From Corythucha ciliata (taxonomy: Eukaryota > Arthropoda > Insecta > Hemiptera > Tingidae), in assembly GCA_038030265.1 (NCBI GenBank), contig CM075938.1, forward strand, positions 50,337,189-50,401,188: a stretch of 64,000 nucleotides of DNA. Reading direction: 5' to 3'. Position 1 is the first letter of the stretch; each line of letters opens with the position of its first letter. The notes beneath the pieces are model-generated. The model saw only the letters and a program-made list of their open reading frames with translations, searched no databases and was not told the DNA's origin. This document shows positions 24,614 to 34,603 of this stretch, one piece after another. Position numbers and translations under genes: made by a program.

Positions 24614-27600
24614 TTACACGCCTGCAGCAATGCTGGTGGCAGGATGAACGGGCAATCCGTGCAGTTTCGTCACGGTTCTTACGATGACGACGTCGTTATT
24701 GTTTATTTCACGTTTCGGACTTGTTTTTGAAATATCGGGAAGTTTCGTTCCTAGAATCTCCTTGTCGAAAGTCGTGGGGGCTCGCTCTGTGGGCGACGAT
24801 GAAACCCCCTGCCTCGCTTCTGTGAGTCTCATAAAGACTCGTTTACAGTCGGCCCTTGTTTGTTCGACGCGTTTTTTCCAATCGTACAGTTGGGCGGTTT
24901 CAGGGAGGCGAACTGTTTTATAGCGAAGGTGATTACTTTGCATGCGAAGACGTCGGGCGATTTCTTCGTAGTTTCTCGATTTATACCTAAACGTCTATTT
25001 TTAAAGAAAACGCTCGTTTTGTTCTAAAAAAAAAAGTTCGTGACGCATTTCCTTACATCGCCACTGCCTGGGAGATGCTAGTCCTTCGCACACAGCAATG
25101 CCTTTTGTACGCCCTTTTTCTCGAATCCATTGACCCGAATTCACTGTCCGAAGTTCCAGAACTAACACCAGACGATGAGCCGGGAGTTTCAGCTGTCACG
25201 TCTTTGTCGTTCGTCACTGGCATTGAAACACGTTTTGTTCTTCCCCGAAGAGACCCACATTCACTCTCTGAGCCCTTAGACTAGTAAAAAAAGGTGTTTT
25301 TTCAATCAACAAAAGGGAAATTAATAATGAGTATTTACCCTGGAAGAGGTTCTTGGCCGTGCATAACCAGTTTTGATTATTCGATTGCCTTTTACCGTCA
25401 GATTCATGCCCATATACGGTTGGGGATTCGATACTTGTTGTTTATAAACGAGTTCAAACATGCCAGTATCGGCATCTTTGTCGTTTCTCTTGTCAATTAC
25501 CACTACGAAATTTAATAGTTTATTGAGGAAATGAAGTGATCTTGCGCCTCTTCCCTTACCTTTTATAACGTCTTCCAAACATTGAGCGCACATGCGTGCC
25601 GTCACTGATGTTGTTGGCGCCATGCACGGACTCGAATTAATTTCAATGAGCCACGGTACTAAATCGTCGGTGAGCATGAAATCCGCTCCGTACAGTTCGA
25701 AACAATTTCGTCGATGTTCCATGTGCTCCTGCGCAGCGAGCAACGCTCCCGTTATACTCTCCTTCATTCCAGCGTAAACCACTGATTCCCACCTGTCGGA
25801 TAATCCGATTGTCCTACGTTGGTGGGGGAGGGGGGCGGACGCTAAATTACTAGGACAATTCTTTCGACTATGTTAGGAGGGCGAGCGTTGAATTAACTTG
25901 CTTTAAATACGTCTTGAAAGTGTAACAGTCCCACATATTCTCCTCTGGTAGTGCTCGATCCCTCTTGTGATTATTTCGGTATTTACATTGAATGGCGTTA
26001 TTTGATAAGTGAATGGACTCATGCAAGTTGCTCAATGAGAAAAGTTGAGAACAAAATCTCAAGTAGCTTTCTCTGGAAAGGACAGTAAAATTAAATATCA
26101 ATATCATTTTTGTCAAGTTATAAAGCTTGAAGGGGAGGAGGGGGTCAAACCTGTACATCCATATAGTGAGAGGGTAGACACTTGTCACTAGAAACCATTG
26201 CCTTATGTCGAATTTCGTGTTATATATTAACAAAGGCCTCTCTAAAAATGAATTCAAAGTGACAATTTCCGTTCCTCCAACTTTGAATTTCCAATAATTA
26301 CTGTACCTATGTATTTTTGTACGACGAATCTCGCTTCGTTACTGTTAAAACCTCCAATTCGAGACACGATGTCCTCTAATTTGTTAAAAACGAGAATTCC
26401 TCGACCCCTTGACTTCGCCCCAGGCTTCACTATCCACAGGTTGTGCGTTCCATCCATACTCATTTGAGGCCAAAACGGTTCGACCGATTTTAACGCCGAT
26501 TTTGCACACAAATATACCTCCTAAACGTGAAAAAAAGTTGTAATTTTGATGGATTTGAGCGACTCAGCCACCGCCTTACGTGGATTTCACTCGGTGTGGC
26601 TGGAGCGAGTTTTTCATTTTCATGAACAAACTGATAGTAATGCGTTAAAAATTGGTCCCACTGATGATCCCAAACTTTTTCTTCGGTGTCCTTGTCTATG
26701 TCTTCGTGTTCCTCGTTTGCTACTAATTCCCAGCAGCGTTTTACTGCGAATTCAACCACCTTGAGGGGAATCTAAAAACGAAGATCGCAAATTATAAACT
26801 TTGGGAATTGTCCCGAACGTAGTGTTTACTTTGCCACATTCATCAAACATTTCGTCTCCATTGTCCACTGATGCGACGAGTTTCTTTAATAGGCCCTGGC
26901 ATGACGTCAACCGGAAATCGGTTATAAAAGCGTCCAAATCGTTCGAAGAGGAGATATTGTAACAACGGGGGAACATGGTGCCTGAAACCCCAGTTTCGCA
27001 AAACCAGTGGGATTGCTGTAAATAATTACAAATTCCGACCTGGGAACAAACGATTGAAAACAATGTTTCAGTATAATTGTGAAGTTTATCTCCCCTCTCC
27101 TTATTTTGAGGGGTTTTTAAAGCTCTTTCCTTCCTTTGAAGTCCTTCAATGCCCCCCCCCCCCGGCTCCCACGCCCTGGCAGAACGCTCTTTGAGTTTCA
27201 TGGAGAGCCTCCACCCGGTTCCTTTCACGGACATCGGCGTGCGTTTGGGAATGCTTGATTTATTTTCCGCGGTGTGTTGTGTGTGTCGGGGTTTATCATT
27301 TTGTGGTTCGTTCTTTATGTGAGTCTATCTCTTAGGGGTTCAAGTTTTTTCTTTGTTCAATCTTTTCGTGGTTAGACCTGCCTGTGGTCAGGGCCTTTTT
27401 TCAGTTCAGAGCTTCATGTAGTCAGGTTTTTTGTTGTTCGTAGTTTAAGCTTTTTGTAGAAGTACCTCTCTGATGTCAGGGGTTTTAGTGGGTTCGTTGT
27501 CCAATCGTTTTGTGATTCAATCTATTTGCGGCTAGACCATTTCTATGGCATTTTTTCGTTCAACATTTTTGTGGTTACAGTTTTGTGTGGTTCTTATAGA

Positions 27601-30239
27601 TTTTTTTCGGTCAGGACTTTTTGTGATTTAAGCCCTGTTCACACGACGCAATATGTTTGAAGTTATATTGCATGATGGTTTTTTAAAAACATACGTTCCT
27701 TGGTAGTGACCGGATGTTTTTAAAAATCCAGCATGCAATTTAGCTTCAAACATTGCATCGTGTAAACAGGGCTTAAAACTAAGCCACGAGACAGCTAAAC
27801 CGAACTTTGGTTTTTTAGCGTGCCGACTCCGCAAAATTGGTGTTTTGAACAGTAAAATCCGCGACTTTTGACTTTTTAAACCGCGCGTTCAAATTGGGTT
27901 TTTAACTGACTTAACCCCGCGAAATAAATTTTGGTATAACCCAAACCACGAAACTCTCTGTTGTGTTGTCAGGGCTTTTAGTGGTTTCGTTGTTCAATCG
28001 TCCCCGATTGAACCTCGCGAAACTGGTTTCATTCAGAGCAAAATCCGTGAAAATATTCCTATCAAGATCTAAACCTGGGAAATTGGTTTTTTGAAGGAGC
28101 CAAACCCCCTTTTTTTGCAGACCCAAACCGACGAAATTGGGTTTTTGAGTGAGGCACTCCCGCAAATGTGGTTGTTTTCACCCCCGGGAAATCGGGCGGT
28201 TCCAATGTCACGCAAAATTTGTTTTCTGATTAGCTAAATTTGCGAAATTTGGGTTTTGAACGATCCGACACAGCAAAACGGGTTTTTACTATGACTAAAC
28301 CCCACAAAATGGGTTCAAGTCAAATGCCCCGCTTCCTCCCTTTTTGTTTCGGCATTTTTGGGTCCTTGACACTTGTCAGTTTGCAACCCTAAAGTTTGGT
28401 CACTGGAGTAGCACCTGATTCCGCGAAGTTTCACAAGTTGATGTTTGTAAATTCCTTTGTTCGCACGGAACGGAACAATATTTCAAGTGGAATTATACTC
28501 TATTTCCTTTTCGAGAGGTAAAATAAAATAAATTATTCATATCTCTCTCTCCTCTTCATCTAGACCTGAAAGAGTCAAGGATTCCTCTTAAAGGGTTTAT
28601 TCGAACCAAAGATCAAAATCTGTTCCCTCAACTTCCCTCCCCATTTCCAATGGGTTACTTTAAGCCATCAGAGACACGCATTGCTTTATCACTCACCTAC
28701 TCTCCACAGATTGATTTAAAAATTCGATTCTGATTGTGTTGAACGGTGGAAAGCGGTAGGGTAAACTCGAAAAACTTTTCGTGTCGTGCTCTCACACAAC
28801 AGCTCAACGTGTTAAAAATAGTTTCAAAGTTGATCGTTTGAACACTTTCAAACCCTCGAAACTTGGAGTTTCGAGGTAAAACTAACTAAAAAAAAACAAA
28901 AAAAACAAAAAAACAAAGAAAAAACGGAGGAACAATTTTTATCGTTGTGAAAAATAAAATGAGGTTGAGATTGTGCCTCATTTGATTTAACGACAACAAA
29001 ACGTAGTCACAAAGAAAATATTTTCTTTTTTATAATGAGCCCTATTTATAAGCCCCTCCCCCTCTCTCCATCCATCTCTCTACCTTCGTCTTTCAGAGTA
29101 GAGATGAGGAAGAGATCGCGTGCCTATTAGCTTTTCCGTTTTAATAGGCATTTAATGATATTTATATACGAAAGAAGTGGGTCTGAAAGGTTATTCGTGC
29201 CGTGAAATTCGTGAATGATTATTGAAGACCAAATCACGGAAATCTCGGGGATCTCGTGTCTCGGGGACAAAGGAATTTGTTGCTCAGTCTTCGCGACAAA
29301 ATTGTGAATCGTGTTTTCATTAGGGGCATTTCTTATAGGTGCCTCGCACACGTGGATAAGATAGGGGTCTCTTCGCGGATGACTGACCTTTGTAGTGAAG
29401 TACACCCGAGGAAATCTCGACACGAGCGTGTTCTTACTCAAAGAGTTCCAGTCGATGTTCTCCGATGTAGCCCACAGGAAACTGACTGGAGTGTGACGCA
29501 GTAGTCTCGATATGATGAGTCTTTCCGTTTCGTCAGAACTTTGAAGTCTCGCTAATACTTTAACTGATATTGTATTTATTTGTTAAAAACTCGAAGTCTG
29601 AAACCCTACCCCCCTCATACCGTCGTCGTCGAAATGTTTGAATTTCGGTGTAGTCAATTTGTGTAAATCGAAGTTTTGTATCCATCCTCGATTTTTGAGA
29701 GCTTCTCTAATCGCTGGATACCTCCCGAAAATAGTAAAAGTTTTATGGTGCTGAAAAAAAAAAAAAAAAAAAAAGTTATATTCTCAGATTGTCGATCAAA
29801 TGGATTTATTTCACCTGAGCAGCTCTGTCCACGATTTCTTTCAATTGTTTGAGCCTCTCAGGTGGCACATATCCGTGGCTTGTAAGGGACGTTGACGAAC
29901 CACTTCCGGAAGACGCTCGCCTTCGCCTCCTTTTACCCGACTCGTTGCCTTCCCGAGATCTTCGTTCCCTTTGACTCTTCTTACAAATTTCGCCATTTTT
30001 TAAATCTTCCGATTCTTCTTGTCTTTCCGGGTCGTCGGGTTGACTTTCAATCGACTCCTCCCCCTTAACCGGTTCCTGAAATTCCGCGATTTTCTTTTTA
30101 AAAATGGTAAAACATTCCGGAATAAGTTTTTAAAAACCTGAGTGCTCGGACTGTCAGGCGACGATGACGGCTCGGATGTGTCCGTTACCTCATCTGGAGC
30201 TTCCTCGTCTGGGAACGCTGGCGTTCCCTCTTCCAGCAT
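24614..30239 (-). CDS. TTLL3: TTLL3-type tubulin monoglycylase, 13 exons, 853 aa
   Basis: It adds the first glycine to glutamate side chains of tubulin, mainly in axonemes (family knowledge). Exons on the minus strand: 30239-30138, 30075-29815, 29750-29621, 29563-29388, 27039-26830, 26771-26580, 26520-26307, 26241-26151, 26072-25902, 25813-25560, 25502-25339, 25280-25057, 24986-24614. All junctions keep frame and sum to 854 codons. Family marks in order: TIFGRYPAIREALKNRGW (about residue 125), YFTTK|VGICNYLQQ, FPRCYN, the ATP-site WIVKPGAKSRGRGI (about 387-400), RPLLIYNTKFDIRQWFLVT, HRRNCFELYGADFML and EINSSPCMAPTTSVTAR with the metal-binding Glu. The 200-residue C-terminal tail is Ser-rich and basic. 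Intron 4 is 2.35 kb and full of repeats; the others are about 45-90 bp. Intron 9 looks GC-AG. The start ATG at 30239 is the first in frame; an upstream exon is possible. TTLL8 is the close alternative. Confidence 0.92.
27632..27772. mobile_element. MITE flanked by TTAA
   Basis: It lies inside TTLL3 intron 4. GCCCTGTTCACACGACGCAA at the left and GCCCTGTTTACACGATGCAA on the reverse of the right end form a terminal inverted repeat of about 30 bp. TTAA directly flanks both sides (27628-27631 and 27773-27776). The TTAA duplication suggests piggyBac-type mobilisation; the 141-bp body has no open frame. Confidence 0.75.
27780..28340. repeat. Degenerate 30-45-bp motif array in TTLL3 intron 4
   Basis: About 15 imperfect repeats of a motif like (A)CCNCGAAATTGGGTTTTTGA run along the intron with variable spacing. 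Related GGTTTTTTGTGGTT-like pieces lie just upstream (27.3-27.62 kb). The same motif family fills the hAT-like elements at 53.9-58.6 and 60.3-62.5 kb and part of NLE1 intron 1. Not coding. Confidence 0.65.
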
Positions 30240-30988
30240 AACTCTGAGACGGCTGAGCCTCAACTACCTCCGGTCGAAAGTGCTGTGAGGAAACAACAGG
30301 TGGAAAAGTTGGAAGTTTTCCGCACTTCCCAACCCGCCAAGACTTCAACTAGTGAGTGAGAGCGGAGGAAAACAAGTTCGATTTAAATCCCCGTGCCAGG
30401 TACTTGACATCATCGTGACCTGCTTTTGTGTCTCCGTATAAAAAAATTATTACAAAGTTTCACTTCCAGGAAAGGACCGTGACCTGGTCTTTGGGAGAAA
30501 AATCGATCCGCGAGTTTCGGGTTTTCTTTATTAATTGAACTCTATTGAGGGAGAAAAAGGGGTCACTCGGTTAATATGAGGTTACAATAGATTTATTTCC
30601 CGTCATTTTGAAAATGAATGGTCGGAGTCCTTTACGCTTGCAATGCTAATGATTAGTAACTTCATATTGTTAGCGAGACTCATTTACAATACCCCGCCTC
30701 ACCCCCTTCGCACGATTTCACGTTACCGGATCTGAGGCTAACGGTGAATTTTCAGGGCGTGACACGTCCTGACGGCAACTCAATACGGTCTCTCGGTATG
30801 GTCAGTTCCTGGGTCATTCCACACTATTTTAGGCAAAATAGTGACGTTAAGAGAGGGAGAGATTGAACCAACGGACAGTTTCTGGGGCTAATGTCACCCC
30901 ACCACCATCCCCAGCGGTCAAGTCATAGACTCAGACAAGTACAAATCTACCCGCCAATGCCGGCCTTTAATCAATAAATAAAAAATAA
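30240..30988. other. Intergenic, TTLL3 upstream region
   Basis: This lies between the TTLL3 start and the stop of the Gln-rich gene. It presumably holds the TTLL3 promoter, but I see no convincing TATA box. ATTAAA on the minus strand near 30970, just beyond the Gln-rich gene's stop, could be its polyadenylation signal. Confidence 0.4.
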
Positions 30989-31677
30989 TTACTGTAAACG
31001 ATAGCTATAATTAATGATTTGTCGAGTATTTTGTTCATTAGGAGCGAACGGAGAATTCTTCTGACGTTCAGTGAGTGGTTGTTGCTGGGGCTGAAATTGC
31101 TGTTGCTGCAGAGGTTGCTGTTGGTTTACGACCCCAAAAGTTTGAAATTGTTGTTGTTTTGGACTGGCAAACGACTGTTGGTCGCCTCTATTGAAATACT
31201 GTGGCTGATTGTTCGAAACCTGGAGTGGTTGTTGGCCTTGGTGAGAAAATTGCTGCCGGTGTTGTTGATTTGAAAATGTAGGAGGTTGCTGCTGGGCAAG
31301 CTGAGGTAACTGTTGATATTGGTCAAGCTGAGGCAACTGTTGTTGTTGGTCAAGCTGAGGCGACTGTTGTTGTTGGTCAAGCTGAGCCAACTGTTGCTGT
31401 TGGTTAATTTGAGGTAAACGCTGCTGCTGACGAACTTGTTGCTGAGGGTTGTACGAAGTTAGGAATTGTTGACTCGACTGTTGAGGTTGATCAAAGGAGA
31501 GCAGCGGTGGGGGTGGAGGTGGCTTGGGGGGCGGTATTCCGGGCATCCCTTTAACTGGTACCGCTTCATTCCGAACACAGTAGAAAGCGATCAGCAATAG
31601 GACACACGTCTGAAATATTGATAATGACACATTATGAATAAAACAATTAATTAATTAAATTAACGTACGTTCAGCAT
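30989..31677 (-). CDS. Secreted Gln/Pro-rich protein, 2 exons, 209 aa
   Basis: Exon 1 (31677-31669) encodes only Met-Leu-Asn. An in-frame GTACGT...TTTCAG intron of 59 bp follows, and exon 2 (31609-30989) continues TCVLLLIAFYCVRNEAVPV, a clear signal peptide split by the intron. The mature protein starts with a Pro-rich stretch (PPPKPPPPPP) and then has a Gln-rich body. A tandem repeat of about 9-11 residues based on QLPQLDQQQQ occurs about five times, followed by less regular Gln/Phe/Pro sequence. It has no cysteine after the signal region. This suggests an extracellular structural protein, for example cuticle, silk or egg coat, but no known family is evident. Reading through the intron gives an alternative start (MSLSIFQ), which is less likely because the spliced version places the ATG just behind a TATA promoter. 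Confidence 0.75.
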
Positions 31678-31702
31678 ATTCGGCCGACGATTGAAACTTC
31701 AA

Positions 31703-31737
31703 TGATGTCCCCACCTTCACGGGTACACTCTTTTATA
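31703..31737 (-). promoter_or_regulatory. TATA box and initiator of the Gln-rich gene
   Basis: On the minus strand TATAAAA lies at 31737-31731, and a TCATTG initiator-like sequence has its A at 31703, about 34 bp downstream. The ATG follows 26 nt further on. This spacing fits a classic TATA/Inr promoter with a very short leader, common for highly expressed secreted-protein genes. Confidence 0.6.
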
Positions 31738-31851
31738 CTGGCACATTGTTTACATTTTGAAAAGTGCTTGCCCAACCCTTTCTAGAATATTAATTTCCAC
31801 TTTCACTTTACTCTCTTGGTAACTGTCGTTGTTGTTGTTGTTTACAAAAAT

Positions 31852-34603
31852 TTAGAGATTTTTCCAAGCGAGGTACATGCCCTGCGGTATTTTTCCCCTC
31901 GAGTACAACATTCTTACGAGTCTCGCTCTGTCCGAGTCTTCCCTCTCGGGGACTTGAAGCAATAGCTTGAGGAAAACAGTTTCGTAATACTGTTTGCAAA
32001 TTGCGGCGGCTTCCAAGACGGGCTGGGCTATTTCTTTCTTTTCAACGAAATGAGCGATGACTTTGGTGACGTCAGAATTTTGGCGTTCCTAAATGGGGAG
32101 GGGGATGAGTGCTCGGGTTGAGAGAGGTCAGTGAATGGTGTACTCACGGTGTCAGTATCGTACAGGTCACCGAAAAATCCTTTGAAGCTTGTACTTTCAT
32201 TCATGTCAGACAGTCTCGTTTTAGCCAGATTGACATAATCAACCACGTGTCTGTTTGTTGAAGGAATCTGAGTCCGTGAATAATAATAATAATAATAATA
32301 GCCAGGATGGGGGTGAGCGATGATGGAGAGGGGATGTACCTTAGTTACGTGGATTTTTAAATACAAAGGTGGCTCATACGGTACTAATTCCGTCAGCAAT
32401 TTATAAAACGACGATACAAATTCCGTAGATTTCCACGGCAGTGTGTCTAGCCAGGACAAGTAACTGTTGAAGAATTTGGCTTTTTGATGGCAACAGTGAC
32501 GAGCGACTAGAAGAGCGACTCGCAACATTATCGGATCACCAGAAGTCAACCACCGGTTAACACAGTCTTTAGGAACAAACAAAGGGTTTGTTAGCATTCA
32601 TTTATTTTTGAAAGAAGAGAGGGGAGACCTTTTATTGAGGACATCGATTCGGCCTTGTCAACAGACAGAACTGATAAAAATTGCATCAAACCGTCGAAAT
32701 TGGTGGGCTGGATTTCGGCGCACGTTTGAAATTCCTCCAACAAAACTTCGATCGTTAAAATTGAGATCACCTTTTGAAAGCGACAACAAAATGAGCAAAT
32801 GGACAAATTTAAAAAAAAAAAAAAAAACAAGACGTTTTAAACGATTACTTTTTCAAGATATTGCCGCACATATAAGTTCAAGAATTCAATTGACCACAAC
32901 TTCGCGTGATTTTGCACGACAAAGTCAAATCGATGACTCTCATCTTTGTCATTGACGCCGCGTAAAAACCGCCTGAAGCCAATTATAACAAATTCGATGA
33001 AGCACGCTTCGAACAGGAAAATCGAATTTCTCAGATCCGTTAAATAACAATTTATCGCCGATCCTGAAAACATTAACCGCGTCGCCTGGTAGGAGACGTT
33101 TAGCGTTAAAATTTGAAAAGGATGGTAGGAGGGGGCGGTCTCACAATGCCGCAAATTCGCTCGCAGATGTCGCGAACAAACAATCTTAACTCTTCTTTGT
33201 GATGTTTGAGTGTGTTGACGATTACGACGACGATGTTACTGACGACCGCTACGGCTTGTTCGAGGGTGGCGTCGTCATCGGTTCGTGGTCGTCGACACAC
33301 GAAAGAGAACGAGTCTAGTAATTCTTCCGCGTACTTTTTTTTACTGCGAAAAAAAAAAAAAAAAATGGCGAATTGTAGAAATGTTGTGACAGTGGTGGTG
33401 GTGGTTAAGTCTTACACGTAGAAATAGGTTGTTACGTAAAGAAATTCCTCCTCGTTCAGCTTCCAAATCAATTCCAAGGGTGGAACTACCTGAATTTATA
33501 AAAAATAAAGAAAAAACAATCCATTAGTTAGGCACATTTCGCCAACTAAACAAATCAGGCTGAGGCTGCATTTGGTCTAAGCTTGATTGGGTGGATTATG
33601 AGCAGCTGAATACTTGGGGAAGCAAAACGATAATCGACTAGCTAAGGTGTAGGGGGACCTTGGACGGGCTGGCGTTGCTTACATCGGTAACGCTAATGGA
33701 TGCCATGGGTGACTCTATGGAGGTTGTAGATGTAGGTATAGCAATGAGTGACTACTGACTAAAGGCCGGGGACCGTCACCACATCCCATATTAAGCGTGG
33801 TCGTATCTAAAGAGAGGGGTGAGCACCAGCTTCCTCCCTGACCCCTTGGAAGCCCTGGCATGCCTCTAGGGTAGCGTGAAAGGACTGTAAGGCCTGCGAT
33901 CTAGTGAGGGGCTCTACAGCCACTTGACGGGACTGGAGACGGGATGTTCAGGAGCCAGACTTCGTGGCAGGTTGGTCCTCGTGGTACGTGTGGGGTTCGA
34001 GTTGGATTTGTTCTGCTGATTTTGACACGTTTGATCGTTGGACGGTCAAGAGGTTGAAATTCAGCTGGTCGAGCTGCAATTTGGTTGGCTGCCAGGACCG
34101 AGAAGCACAGTAGGCCGAAATAGGGCCCCAAGAAGAGTTCGGAAGAGTCTGTTTAGGCCAAAGAAGCCAACTGTGGAGTGTCTGCAACCTGTGGCTTTAG
34201 GTACTTCAAATCTGGGGCTTTCGGACTTGGGATATTAAGGAGACTGGAAAACGGTCATGGTCGTCATTAAGGGTTTAGGTTTGCTCTTTTGAGTTTGACT
34301 GATCAGAAACTTCAGGGTCTTGTCACCGAAACCCTTCAAAATAGGGGGATTTCAACGTTGAAAACCAATTAAGAATCTCACTAAAAATACCTGATTACTG
34401 CCACTTGTTGATAGCCAGTCCTTGAATACCCGTCGCACAAACACGGAGTCGCGTTGTTTCAATTCTCCGAGCAATTCATCCAGAAACTGTCGACCACTGT
34501 CGCTTAATAGACACGGACAGCTGACGTGAACCGATTCGCCAATTAGATTCAAACGGTCCACAAAATCCGAAACCCCCAGCATGTCACGTGAAGTTGAGAA
34601 CAT
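31852..34603 (-). CDS. FANCA: FANCA homologue, C-terminally truncated, 8 exons, 482 aa
   Basis: FANCA is a scaffold of the Fanconi anaemia core complex, which ubiquitinates FANCD2-FANCI at stalled forks (family knowledge). Exons on the minus strand: 34603-34391, 33489-33416, 33343-33145, 33085-32849, 32770-32629, 32566-32340, 32267-32148, 32088-31852; every junction keeps frame. Recognition rests on collinear matches to vertebrate FANCA: PPLELIWKLNEEEF, then KKAKFFNSYLSW-type helices, FYKLLTELVPYEPPLYLKIH (human ELVPFESPRYLQVH), VDYVNLAKTRLSDM (human TDYISLAKTRLADL), VLEAAAICKQYYETVFL and YSRGKIPQGMYLAW. The frame then stops at TAA (31854-31852), at a point about half way along the 1455-aa human protein. 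No C-terminal half follows; the Gln-rich gene's promoter starts 115 bp downstream. The start ATG is tentative, as upstream exons could exist. FANCA identity is likely but rests on memory of the family, not a search. Confidence 0.8.
32279..32300 (+). repeat. (TAA)n microsatellite in FANCA intron 6
   Basis: About seven TAA units lie immediately upstream (minus-strand sense) of the acceptor of FANCA exon 7. Length variation here would alter the polypyrimidine-to-branch region. Confidence 0.95.

Noticed and set aside
27040..27234. An N-terminal start for TTLL3 near 27234 (MSVKGTGWRL...)
   Set aside because: The real preceding exons lie at 29.4-30.2 kb and join at a TTCCCAG|GTCGG acceptor at 27039. 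The apparent N-terminus is intron sequence.
33550..34340. A separate gene within the GC-rich part of FANCA intron 1
   Set aside because: Several short frames exist on both strands but none has a domain or joins to another by splicing.
31852..34603. AP5Z1 or an Integrator subunit as identity for the helical-repeat gene
   Set aside because: First considered because of a general alpha-solenoid look. The ELVPYEPP, DYVNLAKTRLSDM and KIPQGMY blocks in the right order fit FANCA much better.
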